This document shows, in pieces, positions 10,525 through 20,929 of a DNA stretch of 64,000 nt. The notes beneath the pieces are model-generated. The model did not search any database. It worked only from the letters and a program-made list of their open reading frames with translations, and was not told the DNA's origin. The stretch spans positions 1 through 64,000 of the forward strand of contig NSJX01000033.1 in assembly GCA_002286715.1 (NCBI GenBank), in the 5' to 3' direction. Source of the DNA: Dentipellis sp. KUC8613 (Eukaryota; Basidiomycota; Agaricomycetes; Russulales; Hericiaceae). Within the stretch, counting starts at the first letter, position 1; each line of letters opens with the position of its first letter. The translations under genes and the position numbers were made by a program.

Positions 10525-10590
10525 ACTGAGGGATCGAACCCACAACACTCTAAGCCGTCGCTTATTGACTGGACTGGGAGCTCTGATTGC
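10525..10590 (-). repeat. tRNA-derived SINE-like head (Pol III A and B boxes)
   Basis: Read on the minus strand, GGTTCGATCC (about 10540-10531) is a canonical B box. About 30 nt upstream, AGCTCCCAGTCCAGTCAA (near 10582-10565) resembles a degenerate A box. The spacing is tRNA-like, but I cannot fold a convincing acceptor stem or anticodon arm, so this is more likely a SINE or tRNA relic than a working tRNA. Confidence 0.45.
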
Positions 10591-10664
10591 TGACAATGTG
10601 TGCACCTTTTCCTGCTGTGAGTGAGTCTATAATAAATGATGTCTTATCAGGAATCGTAACATGT

Positions 10665-11157
10665 ACACAGCATACAAGTGCAGAATTTCCTGACCCAGAA
10701 AAGCATGGGAGAAGGCATATGTAATTGTATCACTTTTACTAGAATTTTCTGTGTTCAAAGGACCAAAGAAACCAATAAGTATGCTACCTGTATCCCCATT
10801 CGGGAAAGTCATTTGTAATTGGAAAACTCTTTTGGGTGAGAAAGGGCCAGAAAAAGGAGGAGAAAGGTTTCCCTTTTATTTGACTTTTCCACAACAAAGG
10901 AAATGTTTGGCATTTACAAGCTTGTAGTGATTTAGGAAAAGTCTAAAGGTAAACAATCCCAAGGCTTTTACATAGACTTTTCCCGGCCTGAAGCAACAAA
11001 CATCTCACTCAATTTTACGGGATATGGGAGTCTGTGGCATAGTTATTGGTTTCTTTGGTCTTTCTGAACCCTGAATTTTCTAGTAAAAGTGATACAATTA
11101 TGTATGCCTTTTCCCAGGCTTTTCCGGGTCGGGAAATTCTGCACTTGTACGCTGTGG
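10665..11157. mobile_element. Foldback/MITE-like element with 120-bp inverted arms
   Basis: The left arm 10665-10784 is the reverse complement of the right arm 11037-11157 at roughly 88% identity. Shared words include TATTGGTTTCTTTGGTC, TAGTAAAAGTGATACAATTA and GGAAATTCTGCACTTGTA. The arms enclose about 250 bp of AT-rich sequence with no open frame, so any movement would depend on proteins supplied elsewhere. No clear target-site duplication is seen. Confidence 0.7.
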
Positions 11158-11320
11158 TAGGTTTCCGAAGTTTTGCTTACAAAAAGGATAAGCAATTGTC
11201 GCGTGATCGTCGCGGGAGGGAGATATCCTTCTAGGTCTGTTTGCCCTCAAGCCCTCTGCAAGATTATATCCACAATAAATCCTACGGTAGAGATATGGGC
11301 AGCGCAGATACTCAAACCCT

Positions 11321-13353
11321 TCACAAACAGACCTCCCATCTCCCGCCATCTTTCTCACTCAAGCACCACACTCGTCCTTCTCCTTCCAACCACCCCAATG
11401 CCTCCTGCACAGTCCAGGAGCCCACCCTCTCCCATCGCCCGCTACTCCGCCCCAGCCAACCAGTCACTTCCTCCTTCGTGAATCCCATCCCATGTGAAGG
11501 GCCCGAGCGACGCGCGTACGGGTTCTTCACCTGCACGTGTCCATGCGCGTGTGATGGTGGGTGCGCAGCAAGCGCCTTGAGCGCGACTTCAACATATGGT
11601 CCAAGGTACGCCGGTGTCAGCGGGATATATGATTCTTCGGTCGGCGATGGTTCCGATAGCTCCTCCTCTTCATCGTCCCCGTGGGTCGCAGTACTGCGGA
11701 CCGAGAACAGCGATGTCGAGCTTGCGTCCGCGCTCCGACCTGCCTTCCACAGCGCACTCACCTCCGCCGCGACCTCGATCACATACGTCGGGCCCTCGAA
11801 CAGCACAATGCTCCCCTCCTCATACAGCTTCCGGATCGCCCAGACATAGAGCCGCTTCGTCTTTGCAGCCGTGGCTTCCGGGGCACGCTGTGACCGAAAT
11901 ATGGATCTGTCCTGCGTCTGCGTCCGCTTCTGACTATTGCCCTTCTCTCGCTCGCGCTCCTCCTTGGCACGACGTCGTGTTTCAGCGCGTACGACCCGCC
12001 GCGCGAGCCCCGCCAGTTCTGGCACGCGTCGCAGGTACGACAGCGTGAATCCGCGCAACGGCGCCTCCTTGCTGTCGCGTGTTGCGCGCGGCGTCGCAGC
12101 TGGATCGACCTTTGTCGGTCTGGGCGTCGCATCCCCCAGCTCCCCCAGCGTTGACATGCTCCGCCGCGGCTTGGTCGGTGTCCCAAGCACATCGGTGTCA
12201 GAGACATCGCTATCCATGTCGACAGGTTTGGGAGATGGGGACGAACGCGGGGCGTTGTCCATGAAATGTTTGAGGTATATTCGAAATGTGTTTGCGGTCA
12301 GGTCACGCGTATGCAGGCGGGATGGATGGCGCAGGCGTGGAGGCGACTATAACAACGCGTAAGTACATACGCAAGGCACGGTATGTGGGACGCACAGTAG
12401 GTCCTGTGGTTGATTTGGCGGGACTAGACGCTGTAGTGGAAGACGCGATGGACGGTGAGGTCGCGTAGCCTGACGAGGGCGGGTCAACGCGCCGTGCGGA
12501 GACCGGAGTTGTCGGGACTACGATGGTGTTGGGCGGATGTTCCTCGATAGGTTCAGCGGGGATAGTGAATGGCGCAGTTATGTCGTAGGATTCATGATGC
12601 AGCGCGAGGACGTGCTGCCAGTGTGCCAGCTCGTCGGTTTGCGGGCAGCGTTCTGCGAAGGCAGCATATGCATGGCGAAGAAGGTCGGGTGGAAGGCGGA
12701 CGTACCGACCCTGTCGCAGAACACCTCCCGCGACTCGTGTTTCGCGCGTACTTTCCCAACAACGCGTACAGTGGAACCCACAAAGGCAACCGCCGGCGGC
12801 GGCTCGCGCTCCATCTGGTCAAGAGTCGTCTTCGAAGTCGATGCATGGGGTTGGTCTGACGACGGCTTGTCTGTTTGTGGCCTTTTGACAGGAAGAGGTA
12901 GAGCAGGTTCATCGGGATGTTTGAGGACGCAGTCAACAACACCTGTGCCGTCGTCAACTGTTGATTTCGTTAGCGCCCTATTAGTATGTGGCCACATACT
13001 GATAGCTCACCCCAGTATATTGCCCTCCTCTCGAAAGTCGAGACACCCACAACTATCCCGACAAGCTCCACCGAGCGACACGGCACGCGACCGAGTATAA
13101 AATACTCCGCGCCTTCTTGCTTGTCAGTGAGATACAAGGACTCAGGAAAGGATGCGAACTGACCTCGAGTGCCGCTTTCACGCATTTCGAAGACGTCACG
13201 GACGAAACATGGCGCTAGCGCTGCGCGTGAAAGAGTCCACTTCCATATCTCGGCGTGATTAGGCGCTGCTGGTGCTGATGCCGGACGTGGTCGTTTGTGA
13301 GCGAGTGGGTCATCTGCAGGTGGGCGACGGCGGTTCTGAGGAGTCGTTGGCAT
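11321..13353 (-). CDS. STN1: CST complex subunit Stn1, telomere capping
   Basis: Stn1 binds single-stranded telomeric DNA with Ten1 and a Cdc13/CTC1-type partner in the nucleus. Exons: 13353-13011, 12957-12706, 12652-12396 and 12346-11321 (about 625 aa). The OB-fold reads through exons 1-3: EIWKWTLSRAALAPCFVRDV, then VDDGTGVVDCVLKH across the first splice, then DELAHWQHVLALHHESYD. The conserved HPSRLHTRDLTANTFRIYL follows at the start of exon 4. The rest of exon 4 is charged, then has a helical region (KRLYVWAIRKLYEEGSI) suggesting winged-helix-like C-terminal domains. The ATG at 13353 is the first in frame. In exon 1 a 48-nt stretch (GTCAGT to AAGCAAG, about 13120-13167) has intron borders but is in frame, so it may be spliced or retained. 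The gene is divergent from the MaoC gene. Confidence 0.88.
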
Positions 13354-14084
13354 CGTTGTAGTGGCGGTGGTCGACTCTTCACTCGCGCTATAGATCGTGT
13401 ATATTGCAAGGAAACAACGTGTATTTCGTTTACAAAGGTCGTCAGTGTGGGACTCAAGATGATCAGGCAAGTGGAAGTTGGAAGCAAGACTGAAAGAGCC
13501 TGAGGGGGCGCAGCGCGTTGGTCAACTTCGGCGACGCGTCGGTCACGCTGCGGTCGTACACGTTGACTCGCGTGGACGTGCGGCGCTGCTGCAAAGCTGA
13601 GATGTGCTCATCCATATCTCCACGGGCTCAAGGAGTGCGGATGGGGATAAGTCCATTCATAGGCTAACTTCGGCGCTGTTTGTGCAGTGTAGATGCAGCC
13701 GAATTGTGTCAATGCCGGAAGAAACGCGCAATTTCATCCTCGGACTTGTGATCCTCTCTCGTTCATCGAAACGTCCCTCAAAGACAGAAGTGCCGGTGGT
13801 CGAGTTGCAAAGAAAGATCCATGTAGAAATCGCTGTGCCCTAACTGTACCCCACGGGGCCATGGTCTAATACGTACGTCAAGTAAGCGCCGGACTTTGCC
13901 CGCCGGCCACGCGCTGTATAGCCGAGGTCACTCTGCGCATGCAGCTGATTTCACCTCTTCCTTCCAGCCGTCCCGGAGACGCGCATGGTATAAAGCACCG
14001 AGTCTGAGCGCGTGTCACCCCCTTTATAGGTTGTACCGGACTACAGAACGCCAACGAATCCTCCCATAGTACCGAGAAGCCAGT
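13354..14084. promoter_or_regulatory. Divergent promoter region, STN1 and MaoC hydratase
   Basis: A 731-bp gap between two genes that point away from each other. On the plus side TATAAA at 13989-13994 lies 91 bp before the MaoC start. I see no clear TATA box on the STN1 side. No other gene is supported here. Confidence 0.5.
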
Positions 14085-15541
14085 ATGTCACTCTCAACCT
14101 CTGTCATTGACGGTGCTGTGGGCTACGAATATCCACCGGTCGATGTGAGTTCACTCACGCGTGTCTGTGTGCTCTTGTAACTCTTCGCAGGTGTCTTGGA
14201 CCAAGAAAGATACGATCACGTATGCATTGGGTGTCGGTGCGAAGAAGGAGGACTTCCAGTTCCTATACGGTGCGTAGCATTATCAGTTGTGTGTATTCTA
14301 CCTTCTGATTTTCTCACACAGAGCTTGGTAAGTATACTGCCGTATGCTAGGACATTAGCCTACGATTCTCACTCGCCATCCGACAGACAAGAACTTTGCT
14401 ATTCTACCCACCTACCCGTCCGTTCTCGGTCTCAAAGGTACGTACTCCTATTTCCGTCGACGAATGCGAAACGCCAATCAGATTCTTTCCCTAGGTACCG
14501 ACTCGGACGTGACTCTCTTCTCCGAACGCGTCAAGAACCGTGGAAACTCGGGCCTGCCGCACTTCGACCCTAACCGTGTCGTACGAGCGCCATACATGCC
14601 TCCTTCTGCCATCCTTGACATCATTTCGGCGCCAGGTTCACTTCACCCAGACCGTCGAGATTCTCCAGCCCCTTCCCGTTGCAAGCGGCCCGGGCTGGAA
14701 GCTCACCACCCGAATCACCTCAGTGAATGAGAACAGTATGTAGCCTCACATCTCCTGTCACTCGCCTCCCAACCTTGCATACAGAATCCGGCGTCATCGT
14801 CGAGAACGAGTCGCTCCTCGTCAATGCCAACGGCACGCCTTTTGCGCGCCTCTTCGTGCGTGCTGTCCCCCCTGCCTTCTGTGTCTACTCACACGCCCAC
14901 AGTCCTCTGCCTTCAATCTCGGTGCCAAAATCACCGGTACCAAGTACGGCAAGTCCGTTGCCAGCCCGCCCAAGGCACCCGCCGTCCCGAAAGATCGCAA
15001 GCCGGACTACGTCGTGCACGAGCAGACGTCGCCTGAGCAGGCCGTGCTCTACCGGCTCAGCGGCGACTACAACCCGCTGCACATCGGTGCGCAGCTCCTT
15101 CCCCTCCCGTTGCGCCCGCTTACTGATGACTGAGCGCTCCGCATTGCGCAGACCCGGCGATCGGTAAGGCGGGCGGCTTTGGCGGCGTCATCTTGCACGG
15201 GCTGTCCACGTACGGCTTCAGCGGGCGCGCACTTGTCAACGCAGTCGGTGGGCGTGTGCCCTCGTCGCTGCGATATATTGGTGCTCGCTTCACAGCGCCC
15301 GTCAGGCCTGGCGATGCGCTCGAGATATCGGCGTGGGAGGTCGGTCAGGGTCCCGACGGGACGACTGAAATTGTGTTTGAGACGAAGAATCTGGCGACGG
15401 GTAAGGTGGGTGCTACTCATTTTGCGCTTTGCGCATCGTGTTCCTTTCTGCGAACTCGAAGCTGATGAACGTGCATAGGTCGCGATCGGGGGTGGACATG
15501 CGTTTGTGAGGAAGGGCGGTGTGCTGAAGGGCAAGTTGTAG
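14085..15541 (+). CDS. MaoC-family (R)-specific enoyl-CoA hydratase 2, probably peroxisomal
   Basis: This enzyme hydrates trans-2-enoyl-CoA to (R)-3-hydroxyacyl-CoA in fungal beta-oxidation, as the C-terminal part of Fox2 does. Ten exons: 14085-14144, 14191-14269, 14322-14327, 14387-14437, 14495-14580, 14636-14735, 14785-14855, 14903-15086, 15152-15405 and 15479-15541 (317 aa). Exon 3 is only 6 nt. The N-terminal half-hotdog includes DKNFAILPTYPSVLG. The catalytic hydratase-2 motif GDYNPLHIDPAIGKAGGF, with Asp and His, spans the exon 8/9 junction. The protein ends LKGKL; -GKL is a non-canonical PTS1-like tripeptide that would fit peroxisomal import. It is a stand-alone hydratase without dehydrogenase or SCP2 domains. 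A Cox14-like gene follows 234 bp downstream on the same strand. Confidence 0.9.
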
Positions 15542-15775
15542 GAAGAAAGGACACTGCTGGGTTTTTGTTTGGGTCCGGAATTTTCGTAACACATACACGC
15601 ACTTTTTCTTGTCATCTTTGCCATTTCTTGCCATGTATCACTCTGTGTCTGCAAAAATCGAGGCTGTAGCAACTTGCCCCCGCGTGCGTTCGAATTCCGA
15701 AATCGTGACGCGACTCGACTGCCGCGGCCCGCGTCAGGCATCTCCTGCTCACCACCACGACCTCCAAAATCCAAA

Positions 15776-16232
15776 ATGCCTCCCCCGCTTGCAGACATTC
15801 TCCATCGTGGTACTGTCCTTACCCTCGTCGGAGTGAGCATCTGGGGTATGACTACCGGCTACCTCGTCCACCGCGATACCATGCGCCGCGGAAAAGGTGT
15901 GTCCCTGTCTCTTCTCATACTCACTAACGCTTGCTCACACTCTGTACTTCACCCATAGAGGTACGCCTGTGACACCTGGAAACCCGTAGCAATGAGCTGT
16001 AGGCTGACATGTCATGCAGATCATCGCAGAGCGTGAGGCGCTCGGGCTTCCGCTCGAGAAGCCAGTCGACAACGTGCGTACCTTGCCTATCTCCTCGCAC
16101 CATTTCGACCTTTTCGCTGACGCTCCTGCGGAATTTTCTTTCACGTATGTTGAATAGAAGAAGAAAGATGAGAAGGACGAGGAAATTTGGGCCGAGGCCG
16201 CGCAGGCTGCCCTGCCGTCCCGCCGATCATAG
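15776..16232 (+). CDS. Cox14-like small mitochondrial membrane protein
   Basis: About 80 aa. The N-terminus PPPLADILHRGTVLTLVG continues into one hydrophobic segment (about residues 12-32) and HRDTMRRGK, the layout of fungal Cox14, an inner-membrane cytochrome oxidase assembly factor. Exon 1 is 15776-15896 and the last exon is 16158-16232. The middle can be spliced two ways, both in frame: a 2-nt micro-exon (15959-15960) followed by 16020-16073, or one long intron ending at 16029 and exon 16030-16073. The second option drops four residues and is simpler. The C-terminus is Lys/Glu-rich. The family call rests on layout and the N-terminal motif. Confidence 0.65.
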
Positions 16233-16479
16233 GCATAACCACAGCGTCACCCTCTACGCTTTGCACTCTGCACACGAGCCTTCATCCCAGCACCTACTGA
16301 GGATACTGGGCAAGGAGTCTGGTCATGGCAGGATCACATCCTGCAGTGTAGTACTATCATATATTCACTAATCCATGCTTGCCACCGCTCTCGACTGACA
16401 TCTCCCAATTATGACTGAAACTTGGTGAGTGCGGTCCTAGCATACATTTTGCCCTTGAAATATGGTAGTAGATCACAAA
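16233..16479. terminator. Convergent 3' region of the Cox14-like gene and YTM1
   Basis: A 247-bp gap between two converging genes. Sequences such as 'catatattcactaat' near 16359 could serve polyadenylation. No gene is seen. Confidence 0.3.
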
Positions 16480-18006
16480 TTATGCGCTCGTGCTCGCGTC
16501 TTCGCCGACGCTCCACAGCTCAACCCCGCCCTCGCCCGCAATCCCCACAATACCGGTCGCCCAGTCGACTCCCAGCACCTTCTTGCCGCCCTCCCATGCG
16601 CGGAAGCTCGTCATCTCCTTCGACGCACTCCGCAGGTCCCATACGCGCACGACCCCATCGTATGCCCCGCTCACGAATTGCGGCGCTCCGCCCCCGGCAG
16701 ACGCGATACACGATGGCGTTGCGGTGTGCAGGAAACTTAAGCCCGTGGTCGCGGCGGCCGTCGCCATGCGTAGGTCGACAAGAGTCACGGTGCGGTCTGT
16801 TGCAGCCGCGAGCGCGGTATGCGGATGGGATGCTTGTGGAGGGAGCGCGAGTGCCAAGAACGGCTTCTCCGAGGCCGCCTAGAAACTAATTTAACACCAA
16901 AGAAAAAAATACAGCAGGCGAAGACACGTACCACAGTGTGAACGCACACCCCATTCTCGACGTCCCATAGCCGCACCGTCGAGTCGAAACCGCAGCTGAC
17001 GGCTCGGCTGTTCTCCCCGCTCACCCATTGCACTGCCGATACGCGAGCGGTGTGCGATCTGAGCACGCCTGCGGGTGCCTTCCGCTTCCCTGTGCTCACT
17101 CCGTTGCCGTGCTCCAGATCCTCGCGCCTGCGCTTTTTGCGCGCCGGCTCTGCGGCAGGCAGTTCTGTCTCGTCTATGTCGGGTATTTTGGTGTCCCAAA
17201 CGCCGAGGAGCGTGTCCCACGACGCGGTGAGGATGTGCGTGCCGGACTCGTTCGCGGCGACGTTGGAAAGTGGTGCGGTGTGGAGATGCAGAGTCGCAAG
17301 GGTCGTAGCGGTCGCTTTTGTCGGATCGCTCGAGTCGAGTGTGAGTTGCGTGAGCCGCGCGGTGAGATCATGGGAGGCAGTCGCGAGGAGGTGACTGTCA
17401 GTGTCGAGGGAGGTGGGTGTAGGGACGACGCAGAGATGCGTGATGGGCGCACTATGTGTGGGCGCAGTGGTGAGAAGATTTTGTGTACGATCAAAGGCGC
17501 GGATGTTGCCGTCATATGAGGCTGTTAAGAACAGTCTATGCTGCTATAAGTGCGTGCATGAGGACGATAAGATAATGATGCGCACCCCGGGACACGACAG
17601 GAGACGGAGGAGACCCAATCTTCGTGTGGGAGGGCCGTCATTCGCTGTGGGGGCATGATAGATTCGATGTACTCGATCTCCAGTGTTTCCTCCTGCCGTG
17701 CACGACCCAAGTCAGACTCATAACTCCCAGTAAGACGTGAAGTCGCGATCCGCGATCTACAAGACGCACCTCGCCGGCTCCCTTCTCTGCAGACCACTCA
17801 GCCAAACTACCCCTGAGAATCTCCCCTTGGATAAGAAAGTCGAACGGGACGACATGTGTAAGTGAGAGCGCTTTGTTTACGAGCTGCGAGAGCTGGTAGC
17901 GTTTCCAGGACGCGGGAATCATGAATTTTTGCGAGGGGAGCGGGTACTGCGTCCGCGTCGTGAAGATCACGGGAAGAGACGGCGTAGACTCGGATGTCGA
18001 CGCCAT
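16480..18006 (-). CDS. YTM1: Ribosome biogenesis protein Ytm1 (WDR12)
   Basis: Ytm1 forms the PeBoW complex with Nop7 and Erb1 and is removed from pre-60S particles by Rea1; it acts in the nucleolus. Exons: 18006-17770, 17692-17586, 17535-16932 and 16878-16480 (448 aa). The N-terminal NLE domain (about residues 10-90) contains PVIFTTRTQYPLPSQKFMIP and EETLEIEYIESIMPP. WD40 repeats follow, including FLTASYDGNIRAFD, ILTASWDTLLGVWD, VSCGFDSTVRLWD and FVSGAYDGVVRVWD. A basic, nuclear-signal-like stretch (ARKKRRRED) interrupts the propeller, as in other fungi. The intron 2 acceptor at 17536 is chosen because it restores the first WD repeat; a nearer CAG breaks the frame. Divergent from COG8. Confidence 0.93.
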
Positions 18007-18426
18007 TTTTTCAACGCTTCGTTGCTTGCAGCCGTGCACGAAGACGAGGGGAGGTTGAGGAGGGGTTCAGGTTGCTCACTGCAAAGTTGTCGAAAAGCCG
18101 GCGCGGTGAAGAGTCACGCGCTAGTCACGAGACCCTCGCAAGACCGCCGGTGTGTCTGTCAAGTTCCCGTCAACTATCCTCCAGTCGCAGCCCCTCTTTG
18201 CCACCAAGTTACTGCCATACCAGCACCTAATCCGCGCTCAAGGCTCCTTTGAAGTGTATTGATATCTAAAAAGACGTACACGAGGAGACGCAGAGGCAGG
18301 ACATCTACATATCTCATATACACCTGCGGCTCCTTCGCGCTCGGAGGTGTCTGTTACAGCCTTTATATCAGGTGAGTACCATGCGTCAGCACATTATCCT
18401 AACTTATCAATCGATTCAAAGTAGCG
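18007..18426. promoter_or_regulatory. Divergent promoter of YTM1 and COG8, with a COG8 5'UTR intron
   Basis: A probable 5'UTR intron runs 18372-18424: donor GTGAGT, branch-like TCCTAAC, acceptor TAG, ending 2 nt before the COG8 ATG. Splicing would also remove an upstream ATG at about 18380. No TATA box is clear. Confidence 0.55.
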
Positions 18427-20082
18427 ATGAGTGTCGAGCTCGTAAATGTGCTCGCGTCTGGGTCGACAACACTAGCGAAAGCGGACCTCACATCGCCCGA
18501 ATCCACATCATACCTCGATGAGCTCGTCACATTCCCACTACCCTCGCTTCTAGCCGAGCCCACAAACCTCTCCTCAACCTCCTCGCAACTGACCAATGCT
18601 CTCACCACCCTGTGCACTTCCTCATACCCCACCTTCCTCTCCCTACACACGGCCACGACCGGCCTCTCCACGACCCTCACCTCCTTCTCGACCTCCCTCA
18701 CCCAGCTGCTCGATGATATCCCCTCCCTCGAAGACGCCGCGCGTGCGTTCACGGCCGAAGTGAACGGCGTGCAGTCTGAGCGGCGGCGCGCGGCGCTTGT
18801 GCTCGAGCACAGCACAAAGCTGCAGGATATCCTCGAACTCCCTGTGCTGGCTGACGCGTGCGTGCGCAATGGATACTATCAAGAAGCTCTGGATCTCGCG
18901 GCGCACGCGGCGGCACTCGCGGCACGCTTCCCAACGATCCAGGTGGTGCAGGACGTACGCGCGGAGGCGGACCACGCAGTGCGGGGGCTGCTAGTGCAGC
19001 TGCTCGGCGTCCTGCGCGCACCCGCGAAGCTACCTGTACTATTCAAGGCGGCTGGGTTCCTGCGCAAGATGCATGTGCTGAGCGAAGCAGAGCTGGCATT
19101 AGCATTTCTCGCAGGGCGCCGCGAGGTCCTCACGCTGACGCTGCAGGCGCTCGAGCTGGACACGAAGGGCGTCGAGCGCGAACACGATCAGGAGGCATGG
19201 CAGCGGTATCTGAAGAGGTACATTGATTCATGGCGCGAAGGGGTCCACGATGTCGTCACGCAGTATACGACTATCTTCCTCGACCGGCCTGCCAGCGGCG
19301 CTAGTGCCCCCGCCTCTCCCTCCGCCTCTTCCGACACGCTGCGTGCACTGCTACCGACATTCACGACGCATCTACTCACACAACTCATCGACGTGTTGCG
19401 CGCGGGCCTGCCGCACATCGCGGACCCGACAGCCCTGACGGCACTGCTCACCCAGCTGACGTACTGCGCGACGTCGTTTGCGCGCGTCGGGCTTGACTTC
19501 CGGGCGCTGCTGCCGCCGTTGTTCGGAGATGCAGTGCGTGACGGGGTGGCTGCTTCATTCCGCAAGGCGTCTGCGGGGTGGTGCAAGACCGTGAAGGAGG
19601 CCGGGAAGCCTAGCACGTGGCTCGTCGTCCCCGGGGCGTCGCTTGCTGTCACACTGGAAACACCTACGGGACCACCGCACGTTCCCCCGCATGTGCTCAC
19701 GTCTTTCCCACCGCTGGCGAACTACCTCAATGAACTGCTCATGACGCTGAACAGCCTGCGCCTTCTTGCGCCTGCAGACCTCCTGCCTGCGCTGATCGCA
19801 GCCCTCGACGCTTCTTTGAGCGAGGCATCTGTCGCGTTTTTGGGCTATGCGCGTCGTGTGAGCGACAGTGTAGTGGAGGAGCACGAAGGGCAGGTACTAG
19901 ATACAGCGGGCAGCGCGTGGGTGCGCGTGTTTGTGCCGTTCATCCGGCGAGCGCTGGTGGAGGGTGTATATGGTGCTAAGATCAGCGGAGGGGAGGGAGC
20001 TGTAGCGGAGGAGCTACAAGAGGCGTTAGGAGAGTGGGACACATGGTTAGAGCGAAGATCAAAGAAAGGAGAGGAGTCGTGA
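18427..20082 (+). CDS. COG8: Conserved oligomeric Golgi complex subunit 8
   Basis: Cog8 (Dor1 family) belongs to lobe B of the COG tether, which captures vesicles in retrograde transport within the Golgi. The gene is a single 551-aa exon, unusual among the intron-rich neighbours. The N-terminal part (about residues 10-330) matches Dor1: YLDELVTFPLPSLLAEP, a helical SLEDAARAFTAEVNGVQSER segment, then LVLEHSTKLQDILELPVLAD and CVRNGYYQEALDLAAHAA, the usual diagnostic stretch. The C-terminal half is helical and more divergent. No signal peptide or membrane segment is present, as expected for a peripheral complex. The start follows a 5'UTR intron. Convergent with the uL14m gene, 140 bp between stops. 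Confidence 0.92.
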   Translation: MSVELVNVLASGSTTLAKADLTSPESTSYLDELVTFPLPSLLAEPTNLSSTSSQLTNALTTLCTSSYPTFLSLHTATTGLSTTLTSFSTSLTQLLDDIPSLEDAARAFTAEVNGVQSERRRAALVLEHSTKLQDILELPVLADACVRNGYYQEALDLAAHAAALAARFPTIQVVQDVRAEADHAVRGLLVQLLGVLRAPAKLPVLFKAAGFLRKMHVLSEAELALAFLAGRREVLTLTLQALELDTKGVEREHDQEAWQRYLKRYIDSWREGVHDVVTQYTTIFLDRPASGASAPASPSASSDTLRALLPTFTTHLLTQLIDVLRAGLPHIADPTALTALLTQLTYCATSFARVGLDFRALLPPLFGDAVRDGVAASFRKASAGWCKTVKEAGKPSTWLVVPGASLAVTLETPTGPPHVPPHVLTSFPPLANYLNELLMTLNSLRLLAPADLLPALIAALDASLSEASVAFLGYARRVSDSVVEEHEGQVLDTAGSAWVRVFVPFIRRALVEGVYGAKISGGEGAVAEELQEALGEWDTWLERRSKKGEES

Positions 20083-20222
20083 TTTTGAGTTGTGTTTACA
20101 TACCCATTTCTCCCGCAAAACACCGTCGACGCACCGTACATTTCGGGACACCCACAGTCACGCGAAGACTACCCATGAATCCAATAGAGAAAATCTAATA
20201 GCAATAGTGGAGATCGCAGTGA

Positions 20223-20732
20223 TTATATGACCTAGAAGCGGCGTCAAAAAAAGCCAGCGAGACACGCGACACGACGACGAACGTACCTTAGGTGCCAAAC
20301 TAACAATCTTGCCCCAGCCCTTCATCCTGAGATCAGCACTGACAACACCACCAATACGCGTCCCGAGCATCTCGCGCTTGTTGTTGAGCAGGATCGCGGC
20401 ATTGTCGTCGAAGCGGACCCAGCGGCCGTCCGGACGGCGCACAGGCTTCTTGGTGCGCACGATGACGGCGCGGCGGACGTCGCCACGGCGCACCTTCAGT
20501 GCGGCAGCAGACAGCTGGGCAGAGGCAGGTACTGGACGCGCACGCTTGACGACGCAGACGATTTCGTCGCCAACGCTGCCCCAGCCGTTGTTGACTTTGT
20601 TTTTGAGCACGTTGACACACTCGACGAGGAGTGCCCCGGAGTTGTCTATGACCTGTAAGCGTGTTTTGTGAGCTCAGTTACATCAGAAAAATATAGTCGA
20701 CGGACATTGAGCGTGCCCTTGAGACCAATCAT
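20223..20732 (-). CDS. Mitochondrial ribosomal protein uL14 (Mrpl38-type)
   Basis: A structural protein of the mitochondrial large ribosomal subunit. Exons: 20732-20706, 20652-20287 and 20231-20223 (133 aa). The protein begins [20 protein letters not shown], the uL14 N-terminus, and carries [35 protein letters not shown] and [20 protein letters not shown]. The last exon is only 9 nt (Val-Ile-stop); reading on past the AAG at 20287 would add a non-conserved tail, so the splice to give SLAPKVI is preferred. The length equals the family norm. No separate presequence is visible, as in many uL14m proteins. Convergent with COG8 and divergent from hexokinase (about 200 bp). Confidence 0.92.
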
Positions 20733-20929
20733 GTCCGCCGGGAATGAGGAGGAGAACAGGTGGAAAGCTTGACTTTGGCGGCCGAGTCGTGACGGCGGGA
20801 ATTCCCACGGTCGTGGTATGACCTCCGCGTCCATAACAAGCGCCCACCCCGCTCTCCTCCTCCCCCACCGACTCCTCTTCCCCACCATCTCACCCGCCTC
20901 CTCATCCCGACTTATTCTTTGAAATTACA

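Noticed and set aside
1..11300. Subtelomere or telomere hypothesis because STN1 is the first conserved gene
   Set aside because: No TTAGGG-type repeats are present, and STN1's position carries no such meaning.
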